A stretch of DNA of 64,000 nt from Enterobacter cancerogenus (lineage in GTDB: Bacteria > Pseudomonadota > Gammaproteobacteria > Enterobacterales > Enterobacteriaceae), in the NCBI RefSeq assembly GCF_019047785.1, contig NZ_CP077290.1, forward strand, positions 3,224,001 to 3,288,000, read 5' to 3'. A program made the translations under genes and the position numbers. Position 1 is the first letter of the stretch, and the number at the start of each line of letters is the position of its first letter. The notes under the pieces are model-generated. The model was not told where the DNA came from, did not search any database, and was given only the letters and a program-made list of their open reading frames with translations. Of this stretch, positions 56,915 through 64,000 are shown piece by piece.

Positions 56915-59251
56915 ATGGAATCTTTTAGTTTATTAATGCTTTCTGTATGCTTTATTTTCTGTGCAACGGCTGTTTACCGATATAAATCTCAACAAAATGC
57001 TTACATTTCAGTATTCATTTTTGTACTGACCGTTGTCTCTGTCTTACTGGATTGTTTCTGGGTCGTGTGTCAGTACTTTACCGGTGATGGGGTCAACGAG
57101 TCCGTTCTTTACACGCTGACGACAACCATGGAAGGCGGTGAAATTAATGATTACATTTTTCCATCAATATTAGCAATTCTGTTTTGTGTTGTAACCATTA
57201 TTGTCATTCATAGAATCTTATTTCATGGTGACTCGGGTAAAAAACAAAGCTGGACTTACGCGTTTTTAGCGACGTGCTGCAGTGTCCTTGCATTGCTGAT
57301 ATCACCAGCATTTTCACAAATTAGCAGAAATACATTACTGGCAGAAAAAATAGATGGATCTGATTTTAATGAGTATTTTATTAATGAGATCAGTCAGATA
57401 GAAAAGCCAAAATTCAATCTGGTCTATATCTATGGTGAAAGTCTGGAACGCACTTATTTTAATAATGACGTGTTTCCTGACTTGCTGCCCGATTTGAATA
57501 AGTTTCGTGAAAAAAGTATGGATTTTTCCGATACATTACAAATGCCAGCCACCGATTTTACCATCGCCGGTATTGTTGCTTCGCAATGTGGGCTACCATT
57601 ATTTAAACCCACGGCGTTTAATGGCCAAAACACAGCCAGTAGTTTTTATCCTGAAAGTCATTGCCTTGGCGATATACTCAGCGCATCAGGTTATGAGACG
57701 TATTTTTATCAAGGCGCCAACCTGCACTTCGCTGATAAAGATGCTTTTTTTAAGGTTCACGGCATAAAGCATGTATGGGGTCTTACTGAATCCGGCCTGC
57801 AGGATAATTTTGACGTGCAAAATAACTGGGGGCTTTATGACAACGTGGTGCTGGATAAAGCCTGGGAAAAATTCAGCGAATTATCCTCCTCAGGCCAGCG
57901 TTTCGCACTGTTCACGCTGACAGTCGATACGCATCCTCCTAAAGGCTATATTTCACCCGGTTGCAGTAAGAAAAATTACCAGATTGATGGGCGCTCGGTT
58001 GAAGCGTTAAGCGCTGTGCTGTGCAGTCAGGAAGATATTGCCCGGTTTGTTGAACGCATCCAATCCTCTCCCTGGGCCCGTAACACGATTATTGTTCTTT
58101 CATCAGATCATCTGGCTATGCCTAGCACGGCGGTTTCAGTCGACTATCTGAACAAACTCGAGCGTCGGGATCTGTTTTTCGTCCTTGGACCCCAGGTGAA
58201 ACCTGGTGTAAAAGCGCAGCCCAGAACTACCCTGGATAACGGTGCGACCGTTCTTGACCTGTTGGGTGGGGGAACAAAAATAGGTCTGGGAAGGAGTTCC
58301 GCCAGCGAAAAATCTCTCGCGGAAAGCGTACCCGACTTCAAGAATAAGCTTTACGCATGGGGCGATAGCATACGTAACCTCTGGGGGACGCCAAACCATA
58401 TCGATCGTTTTACCGTTAATACTCGAGAAAAGACATTTTCGTTCAGCGGCCGTACCTACCCCTTGCCGATAGTCATTGATATCAAAAAGGATCAAGTATT
58501 GCCTGTCATAGATGATGACAGTCGAGACATCTCATTAAGGCAATCGCTGGCGTATTTATCCGAAGGCGAAAAATTTATATGGGTAGATAAATGTTTCCAT
58601 CCAGGAACCGTCTGGATGAACAGTCTGGTGCTTTCTGAAGCGTGGTGCGTGACTCAGGGGAGAGCTGGTGGAAATATCGTAGTCAAAAAAATCGATGGTA
58701 AGAAATATGACGGCAAAGTGAATACTGATGATACGCCGACAAATACCGCGCGCTATCAGCGTGAGCAGGCGCTGTTGAAAGTGAATCCTGAAGATATTCG
58801 TTATGTCTCTGATACTTTCAAATTTGGTCTGGATGGCAGACCTGATTTCATCGAAAACATGATGGGGATTGGTCGACAAGAACCCTGGGGGCGCTGGTCG
58901 GATGCGCTTACTTCTCCTATGGTGATGCTGTTATATAAATCGCCTTTTCCTCAGAAATTTGATGTAGAAATTGAAGCGAAAGCCTATGGCAAAAATATCA
59001 ATGCTCCGGTAGCAATTACCATCGGAGATCAGACGCAATACGCTAAATTCGGGGAAAATCCGACTCGCGTGACCCTTCATTACACGGGGGATATGTACTC
59101 ACGTTTGATCACCCTTACTCCGCCTGAGCCAATACTAAGCCGTGAAGGCAGCATATTAGGGCAAAGTTTCACCTCACCCGTCAGAAAGATAGGTATAGGG
59201 CTGGTTGAAATAAAAATTGTGCCAGTAGCAGGAACGGCTGAGCGGAAATGA
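56915..59251 (+). CDS. OpgB/MdoB-like phosphoglycerol transferase (paralogue)
   Basis: A homologue of phosphoglycerol transferase I, which moves sn-1-phosphoglycerol from phosphatidylglycerol to periplasmic glucans. It has 778 residues. Four membrane helices (about 4-22, 30-52, 81-104, 113-133) precede a periplasmic alkaline-phosphatase/sulfatase domain. That domain has YGESLERTYF (Glu175), the nucleophile region ATDFTIAG (Thr213), VDTH (His340) and SSDHLAM (Asp398-His399). The catalytic residues are all kept. Composition is much richer in A and T than its neighbours. E. coli opgB lies elsewhere, so this looks like an extra copy. The acceptor is unknown. Confidence 0.82.
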   Translation: MESFSLLMLSVCFIFCATAVYRYKSQQNAYISVFIFVLTVVSVLLDCFWVVCQYFTGDGVNESVLYTLTTTMEGGEINDYIFPSILAILFCVVTIIVIHRILFHGDSGKKQSWTYAFLATCCSVLALLISPAFSQISRNTLLAEKIDGSDFNEYFINEISQIEKPKFNLVYIYGESLERTYFNNDVFPDLLPDLNKFREKSMDFSDTLQMPATDFTIAGIVASQCGLPLFKPTAFNGQNTASSFYPESHCLGDILSASGYETYFYQGANLHFADKDAFFKVHGIKHVWGLTESGLQDNFDVQNNWGLYDNVVLDKAWEKFSELSSSGQRFALFTLTVDTHPPKGYISPGCSKKNYQIDGRSVEALSAVLCSQEDIARFVERIQSSPWARNTIIVLSSDHLAMPSTAVSVDYLNKLERRDLFFVLGPQVKPGVKAQPRTTLDNGATVLDLLGGGTKIGLGRSSASEKSLAESVPDFKNKLYAWGDSIRNLWGTPNHIDRFTVNTREKTFSFSGRTYPLPIVIDIKKDQVLPVIDDDSRDISLRQSLAYLSEGEKFIWVDKCFHPGTVWMNSLVLSEAWCVTQGRAGGNIVVKKIDGKKYDGKVNTDDTPTNTARYQREQALLKVNPEDIRYVSDTFKFGLDGRPDFIENMMGIGRQEPWGRWSDALTSPMVMLLYKSPFPQKFDVEIEAKAYGKNINAPVAITIGDQTQYAKFGENPTRVTLHYTGDMYSRLITLTPPEPILSREGSILGQSFTSPVRKIGIGLVEIKIVPVAGTAERK

Positions 59252-59258
59252 AGTATAG

Positions 59259-59287
59259 CGGTGGCCTGCACGCTATACAGGCCACCG
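59259..59287. terminator. Hairpin between opgB-like gene and dacB
   Basis: A perfect 10-bp stem CGGTGGCCTG/CAGGCCACCG with a nine-base loop lies between convergent genes. An overlapping inverted repeat TATAGCG/CGCTATA (59254-59260 and 59271-59277) offers an alternative fold. There is no strong T run on either strand. Confidence 0.6.
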
Positions 59288-59293
59288 TCATCG

Positions 59294-60727
59294 TCAATTA
59301 TTTTGATAAATGTCTTTGTATAGCCTGCTTTCGAAGCGCACCAGAGGAATGCGACGATTACGCTGGTCTGCTGGTTCGACGGCATAGCCGGAAAGATACT
59401 GTACGAACGCCATGCGTTGTCCACTGGCGGTCGTGATAAAGCCTGCCAGGTTATACACGCCCTGCAGCGAGCCTGTTTTAGCCGAGACCTTTCCATCCAC
59501 TCCCGCAGCATGAAGCCCGGCGCGGTACTGAAGGGAGCCATCGTGCCCGGCAAGCGGCAGCATCGTAATAAAGTTTAGTTCAGTGTCGTGCTGTGCAATG
59601 TACTGCAGCACCTGCATCATGGTCGCGGGGGAGATCAGGTTATGGCGTGACAGCCCTGAACCATCGACGGCAATCGTATTGCCAAGGTCGATCCCCGCCT
59701 GCTGGCGCAGGATCTGCCGTACAGCGTCAGACCCCGCACGCCAGGTACCCGGCACGCCGAAACGCGCATGGCCAATCATGCGGAACACCGTATCCGCGAT
59801 CATATTGTCCGATTTTTTCAGCATAATCCTAAGCAGATCGTGCAGCGGCGCGGACTGTTTGCTGGCGATGACGTTACCCGACTGATTAACCTGCGTCTGG
59901 CGCAGCAGGGTGCCAGAATAGGTAATTCCGGCCTGTTTGAGTTCGTCTTTAAGAATGGCACCTGCGTAACCCGCGCCATCCTGAATAGCAAAGGCCAGCG
60001 GCAGCGGGTCGGCACGCTGCGTCAGGCAGCCGGTGAGCGTGTAGCGGTTTAAATCACCCGGGACGACGTCAAGCTCACAGTACTGCGCATCCGGCGATCC
60101 TTTTGCCAGCGTACGCACCTGGCTGAACATCGTGACCGGGTAGTAAGAGGCGACACGAATAAAGGCTAAATCATTCGGCTTTGGTGCGCTGTAAAGCGAC
60201 ACGGAGAAACAGTTACGGTCAACGATAGCCGCGGCTGGCGGGGCACTAAAGCACTGCGTCATGTCGTTCCACGGCCAGCCTGGGGCTTTATCATGGCTGG
60301 CAAAAATCGAGGTGTCGATCAGTACGTTGCCATCGATCTTTTGCACACCAGATTTTTTCAGCACCGCCACCATGTTGCGAATATCCTGGCGCTTGAACGT
60401 TGGGTCGCCGCCGAACCGGGCGATAAGATCGCCTTTCAGCTCGCCACCGTCGATGTTACCTTTGGTCTCAAGGGTGGTGGTAAAGCGGAAGTCAGGACCA
60501 AGCTGAAGCAGCGCGGCGAGGGCGGTGATCACCTTTTGGGTACTGGCAGGCAGCGCCATCTGTTGACTGTGATAGTCAATATCGGGTGCCTGTGCTCCAA
60601 CCTTCTGCACCATCAGCGCAAGGTTAGCCCCTGCGGGCAGCTGGTTAATGTACTCATCAACATTCGCGGCCTGAACGGTGAACGTGATACTGGTAGTCAA
60701 TCCGATGATAAATCTGGAAAATCGCAT
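59294..60727 (-). CDS. dacB: D-alanyl-D-alanine carboxypeptidase/endopeptidase DacB (PBP4)
   Basis: A periplasmic class C penicillin-binding protein that trims pentapeptides and cuts cross-links; its loss can induce AmpC beta-lactamase in relatives. It has 477 residues. The signal peptide ends VQAA, the SxxK motif is STQK (about 62-65), SxN is SDN (about 306-308) and KTG is AKTGS (about 416-420). It matches E. coli PBP4 throughout. It is divergent from greA and converges on the opgB-like gene. Confidence 0.97.
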   Translation of the reverse strand: MRFSRFIIGLTTSITFTVQAANVDEYINQLPAGANLALMVQKVGAQAPDIDYHSQQMALPASTQKVITALAALLQLGPDFRFTTTLETKGNIDGGELKGDLIARFGGDPTFKRQDIRNMVAVLKKSGVQKIDGNVLIDTSIFASHDKAPGWPWNDMTQCFSAPPAAAIVDRNCFSVSLYSAPKPNDLAFIRVASYYPVTMFSQVRTLAKGSPDAQYCELDVVPGDLNRYTLTGCLTQRADPLPLAFAIQDGAGYAGAILKDELKQAGITYSGTLLRQTQVNQSGNVIASKQSAPLHDLLRIMLKKSDNMIADTVFRMIGHARFGVPGTWRAGSDAVRQILRQQAGIDLGNTIAVDGSGLSRHNLISPATMMQVLQYIAQHDTELNFITMLPLAGHDGSLQYRAGLHAAGVDGKVSAKTGSLQGVYNLAGFITTASGQRMAFVQYLSGYAVEPADQRNRRIPLVRFESRLYKDIYQNN

Positions 60728-60804
60728 AGTCTCGCGCTAACAACCCGAAAACAAACCGTCATACTACGGTGCATGGCACTGCAAAGTAAACGATGACCCA
60801 TAGT

Positions 60805-60831
60805 GAACTTCGCGGTAAAATGCGTATCAAA
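60805..60831 (+). promoter_or_regulatory. Sigma-E promoter of greA leader (P2-like)
   Basis: GAACTT (60805-60810) and TCAAA (60827-60831) are 16 bases apart, matching the sigma-E consensus. E. coli greA is known to have a sigma-E promoter at this position. A sigma-70 promoter should lie upstream but was not placed. Confidence 0.75.
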
Positions 60832-60836
60832 TTGAA

Positions 60837-60883
60837 AAATTGCTGCTGACCTGGGACTTTGTTCCCGGGTCGGTTTTCTTTTT
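60837..60883 (+). ncRNA. graL: GraL leader small RNA of greA
   Basis: A short leader ends in the stem GACCTGGGA/TCCCGGGTC (60848-60856 with 60863-60871, one G-U pair) followed by GGTTTTCTTTTT, an intrinsic terminator about 90 bases before greA. This is the layout of E. coli GraL, an array of short RNAs made by termination in the greA leader. The start is inferred from the sigma-E promoter. Confidence 0.72.
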
Positions 60884-60975
60884 GCTTCTGGCCCGCTCAT
60901 GGTTGGATGTACATGGGCGCAGGGGCCGGAGCAGGTGACGCTGCTCCCAACAGGAATGTTCAAGAGGTATAACAA

Positions 60976-61452
60976 ATGCAAGCTATTCCGATGACCTTAC
61001 GTGGCGCAGAAAAACTGCGCGAAGAGCTGGATTTCCTTAAATCCGTACGTCGCCCTGAAATCATTGCCGCTATCGCGGATGCGCGTGAGCACGGCGACCT
61101 GAAAGAAAATGCTGAATACCACGCCGCGCGTGAGCAGCAGGGCTTTTGCGAAGGCCGTATTAAAGATATCGAAGCGAAGCTGTCTAATGCGCAGGTTATC
61201 GATATCACCAAAATGCCAAACAATGGTCGCGTGATTTTCGGCGCTACCGTTACCGTGCTGAACCTGGACAACGACGAAGAGCAGAAATACCGCATCGTTG
61301 GGGATGACGAAGCTGACTTTAAGCAGAACCTCATCTCGGTAAACTCGCCGATTGCGCGCGGTCTGATTGGCAAAGAGCAGGACGATGTTGTCGTCATCCG
61401 CACTCCGGGTGGTGAAGTGGAATACGAAATTATTAAGGTTGAATACCTGTAA
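60976..61452 (+). CDS. greA: Transcript cleavage factor GreA
   Basis: Rescues backtracked RNA polymerase by stimulating cleavage of the RNA 3' end. It has 158 residues. The N-terminal coiled coil (to about residue 75) has the acidic tip [14 protein letters not shown], and the C-terminal FKBP-like domain ends IKVEYL. It is preceded by GAGG and by the GraL attenuator, and followed by a terminator. Confidence 0.98.
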   Translation: MQAIPMTLRGAEKLREELDFLKSVRRPEIIAAIADAREHGDLKENAEYHAAREQQGFCEGRIKDIEAKLSNAQVIDITKMPNNGRVIFGATVTVLNLDNDEEQKYRIVGDDEADFKQNLISVNSPIARGLIGKEQDDVVVIRTPGGEVEYEIIKVEYL

Positions 61453-61494
61453 TTCGCATCTCCGATAAGATGTTGATACATTGTAAAGATAAGA

Positions 61495-61518
61495 AAAAGG
61501 CCGCATAGCGGCCTTTTA
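61495..61518. terminator. Terminator after greA
   Basis: The 10-bp stem AAAAGGCCGC/GCGGCCTTTT with an ATA loop has A and T flanks suited to termination on both strands, serving greA and possibly the convergent yhbY. Confidence 0.88.
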
Positions 61519-61603
61519 TCAACTTAAGTAGCGTGGCATTTTGCTCACCTGCTGACAGAAATCCCTCGTTTTACACAGAAAATGTGTTCGATTCAGGATA
61601 TCC

Positions 61604-61897
61604 TTAGCGTGGCAGCGAGATTTTACGCTCTTTAGATGGGCGATAGAGCACCAGCGTTTTACCGATGACCTGTACATTACAGGCGCCGGTTTCGCGCACG
61701 ATGGCTTCCACGATCAGGTTTTTAGTGTCTCTGTCTTCAGAGGCGATTTTCACCTTGATCAGCTCGTGGTGTTCCAGCGCTTGTTCAATCTCGGCAAGCA
61801 CCCCTTCGGTCAAACCATTGTTGCCAAGCATAACTACCGGCTTGAGCGGATGTGCCAGACCTTTAAGGTGCTGTTTTTGTTTAGTACTCAGATTCAT
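61604..61897 (-). CDS. yhbY: CRM-domain ribosome assembly protein YhbY
   Basis: A small RNA-binding protein found with pre-50S particles. It has 97 residues. The CRM motif is in VMLGNNGLTEGVLAEIEQALEHHELIKVKI. ATG 61897 gives the family start MNLSTKQKQHLKGLAHPLKP; the frame open to 61936 adds 13 doubtful residues. It is divergent from rlmE, as in E. coli. Confidence 0.95.
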   Translation of the reverse strand: MNLSTKQKQHLKGLAHPLKPVVMLGNNGLTEGVLAEIEQALEHHELIKVKIASEDRDTKNLIVEAIVRETGACNVQVIGKTLVLYRPSKERKISLPR

Positions 61898-62024
61898 CGT
61901 ATATTTTTGCTTACGTTGGGATTGAAAACGGTTCATTCTACCGCCATCTCCCTAATATCGCCAAATAGCTGCGTAGAAATTTACGTCACAGGCAAGCAAC
62001 GATGAACCAGGACGGAAATGTTAA

Positions 62025-62651
62025 ATGACAGGTAAAAAGCGTTCTGCCAGCTCAAGCCGCTGGCTACAGGAACACTTTAGCGATAAATATGTTCAACAGG
62101 CGCAGAAAAAGGGGTTGCGTTCCCGCGCCTGGTTTAAACTTGATGAAATACAGCAAAGTGACAAACTTTTTAAGCCGGGAATGACGGTTGTCGATCTCGG
62201 TGCAGCACCTGGCGGATGGTCTCAGTATGCGGTTACGCAAATCGGCGGAACGGGCCGAATCATCGCATGCGATCTTTTACCAATGGATCCTATCGTTGGT
62301 GTGGACTTCCTTCAGGGCGACTTTCGTGATGAATTAGTACTGAAAGCGTTACTTGATCGTGTAGGTGACAGTAAGGTCCAGGTTGTCATGTCTGATATGG
62401 CACCAAATATGTGTGGAACACCGGCGGTGGATATCCCCCGCGCCATGTATCTGGTGGAGCTAGCGTTAGAAATGAGTCGTGATGTACTAGCGCCTGGTGG
62501 TAGTTTTGTTGTGAAGGTGTTTCAGGGCGAAGGTTTCGAGGAGTATCTTAAGGAAATTCGCTCCCTGTTTGCGAAGGTCAAAGTTCGTAAGCCGGACTCT
62601 TCCCGGGCTCGTTCTCGAGAAGTGTATATTGTAGCGACCGGGCGAAAATGA
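62025..62651 (+). CDS. rlmE: 23S rRNA 2'-O-methyltransferase RlmE
   Basis: Methylates the ribose of U2552 in the 23S A-loop and is heat-shock induced in E. coli (also called FtsJ or RrmJ). It has 208 residues. The SAM motif is [15 protein letters not shown] (about 56-70). Catalytic residues of the K-D-K-E tetrad are seen in [15 protein letters not shown] and FVVKVFQG. ftsH follows by about 100 bases and the two probably share a transcript. Confidence 0.97.
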   Translation: MTGKKRSASSSRWLQEHFSDKYVQQAQKKGLRSRAWFKLDEIQQSDKLFKPGMTVVDLGAAPGGWSQYAVTQIGGTGRIIACDLLPMDPIVGVDFLQGDFRDELVLKALLDRVGDSKVQVVMSDMAPNMCGTPAVDIPRAMYLVELALEMSRDVLAPGGSFVVKVFQGEGFEEYLKEIRSLFAKVKVRKPDSSRARSREVYIVATGRK

Positions 62652-62753
62652 TAACCGGTGGATTTCAAACGAAAGTTTGAATGACACTGGATATAGAGTA
62701 TCCTGACGCTGTTTTTAACACAGTTGTAATATGAGGTTAATCCCTTGAGTGAC

Positions 62754-64000
62754 ATGGCGAAAAACCTAATACTCTGGCTGGTCATTGCCGTTGTGCTGAT
62801 GTCAGTATTCCAGAGCTTTGGGCCCAGCGAGTCGAATGGCCGCAAGGTGGATTATTCTACCTTCCTGCAGGAGGTCAATCAGGACCAGGTTCGCGAAGCG
62901 CGTATCAACGGACGTGAGATCAACGTTACCAAGAAAGATAGTAACCGTTACACGACCTACATCCCGGTGAACGATCCTAAGCTGCTTGATAACCTTCTGA
63001 CTAAAAACGTCAAAGTGGTTGGTGAGCCGCCAGAAGAACCAAGCCTGCTGGCTTCTATCTTCATCTCCTGGTTCCCGATGCTGCTTCTTATTGGCGTCTG
63101 GATCTTCTTTATGCGTCAGATGCAGGGCGGCGGTGGCAAAGGTGCCATGTCGTTCGGTAAGAGCAAGGCGCGTATGCTAACGGAAGACCAGATCAAGACC
63201 ACCTTTGCCGACGTTGCAGGTTGTGACGAAGCGAAAGAAGAGGTGGGCGAGCTGGTTGAATACCTGCGCGAGCCGAGCCGTTTCCAGAAGCTGGGCGGTA
63301 AGATCCCGAAAGGCGTGCTTATGGTTGGCCCTCCGGGTACCGGTAAAACCCTGCTGGCGAAAGCCATCGCAGGCGAAGCGAAGGTGCCGTTCTTTACTAT
63401 TTCAGGTTCTGACTTCGTTGAAATGTTCGTGGGTGTCGGTGCATCTCGTGTGCGTGACATGTTCGAGCAGGCCAAGAAAGCAGCACCGTGCATTATCTTC
63501 ATCGATGAAATCGATGCCGTAGGCCGCCAGCGTGGCGCAGGCCTGGGCGGCGGTCACGATGAACGTGAACAGACGCTGAACCAGATGCTGGTTGAGATGG
63601 ACGGCTTTGAAGGTAACGAAGGTATCATCGTTATCGCGGCAACTAACCGTCCGGACGTTCTTGACCCTGCGCTTCTGCGTCCAGGTCGTTTCGACCGTCA
63701 GGTTGTGGTCGGTCTGCCGGATGTTCGCGGCCGTGAACAGATTCTGAAAGTTCACATGCGTCGCGTACCGCTGGCACCTGATATCGACGCGGCAATTATC
63801 GCGCGTGGTACCCCGGGCTTCTCCGGTGCGGACCTGGCGAACCTGGTCAACGAAGCGGCGCTGTTTGCTGCTCGCGGCAACAAGCGCGTCGTGTCCATGG
63901 TCGAGTTCGAAAAAGCGAAAGACAAAATCATGATGGGTGCGGAACGTCGCTCCATGGTGATGACGGAAGCGCAGAAAGAGTCCACGGCATATCACGAAGC
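62754..64000 (+). CDS. ftsH: ATP-dependent zinc protease FtsH (partial, 3' end outside window)
   Basis: A hexameric inner-membrane AAA+ protease that degrades LpxC, sigma-32 and faulty membrane proteins, so it sets LPS synthesis rate. The 415 visible codons include two membrane helices (about 5-25 and 97-117), Walker A GPPGTGKT, Walker [11 protein letters not shown] and the second region of homology [19 protein letters not shown]. The window ends inside the HEAGH zinc motif. ATG 62754 gives MAKNL; TTG 62745 would give MSDMAKNL, and both are used in annotations of relatives. Confidence 0.98.
   Translation, partial: MAKNLILWLVIAVVLMSVFQSFGPSESNGRKVDYSTFLQEVNQDQVREARINGREINVTKKDSNRYTTYIPVNDPKLLDNLLTKNVKVVGEPPEEPSLLASIFISWFPMLLLIGVWIFFMRQMQGGGGKGAMSFGKSKARMLTEDQIKTTFADVAGCDEAKEEVGELVEYLREPSRFQKLGGKIPKGVLMVGPPGTGKTLLAKAIAGEAKVPFFTISGSDFVEMFVGVGASRVRDMFEQAKKAAPCIIFIDEIDAVGRQRGAGLGGGHDEREQTLNQMLVEMDGFEGNEGIIVIAATNRPDVLDPALLRPGRFDRQVVVGLPDVRGREQILKVHMRRVPLAPDIDAAIIARGTPGFSGADLANLVNEAALFAARGNKRVVSMVEFEKAKDKIMMGAERRSMVMTEAQKESTAYHE

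Overview
The window is a stretch of chromosome from a member of the Enterobacteriaceae, most likely Enterobacter or a close relative such as Lelliottia. Almost every protein can be matched from memory to its Escherichia coli orthologue with high identity. Base composition is mostly GC-rich, REP/BIME palindromes sit in several gaps, and most of the gene order is that of the E. coli 69-73 minute region. I see no tRNA, rRNA, insertion sequence, phage gene or CRISPR array.

Layout. (1) 1-2650: ribosomal operon rplM-rpsI, then sspA-sspB. (2) 2650-7770: an AT-rich gap and a four-gene chaperone-usher fimbrial operon, where E. coli carries dcuD. (3) 7820-13280: sialic acid catabolism, nanR and nanA-nanT-nanE-nanK-nanQ, with a recognisable NanR operator and CRP site. 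(4) 13280-19270: glutamate synthase gltB-gltD on the minus strand, preceded by an out-of-frame upstream ORF that matches the N-terminal extension of E. coli GltB. (5) 19800-33300: yhcC, then a block (yjgR, a one-chain dihydroxyacetone kinase, ahr, yjgM, valS-holC, pepA, lptF-lptG) that in E. coli lies near 96 minutes, far from here. Relative to E. coli the block is circularly permuted and sits between yhcC and arcB. (6) 33390-48630: arcB, elbB-mtgA, then the minus-strand rpoN/nitrogen-PTS cluster with the lpt/kds genes (yrbG, kdsD, kdsC, lptC, lptA, lptB, rpoN, hpf, ptsN, rapZ, npr), then mlaFEDCB on the plus strand. (7) 48750-55010: ibaG, murA, sfsB, ispB, rplU-rpmA, yhbE, obgE. (8) 55010-59290: an insertion relative to E. 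coli between obgE and dacB, made of a PmrA/PmrB-type two-component system and, divergently, an AT-rich paralogue of the phosphoglycerol transferase OpgB. (9) 59290-64000: dacB, the GraL/greA leader, greA, yhbY, rlmE and the first two thirds of ftsH, cut by the window end.

Much of the window concerns the cell envelope. It covers LPS transport (LptA, LptB, LptC, LptF, LptG), KDO synthesis (KdsC, KdsD), phospholipid retrograde transport (MlaBCDEF), murein synthesis (MurA, MtgA, DacB), FtsH and fimbriae. The most interesting locus is pmrAB plus the opgB-like gene. The shared intergenic region holds a PmrA-box-like direct repeat, so the pair looks like a second, self-contained envelope-modification circuit analogous to pmrCAB, but with a phosphoglycerol transferase homologue in place of EptA/PmrC.
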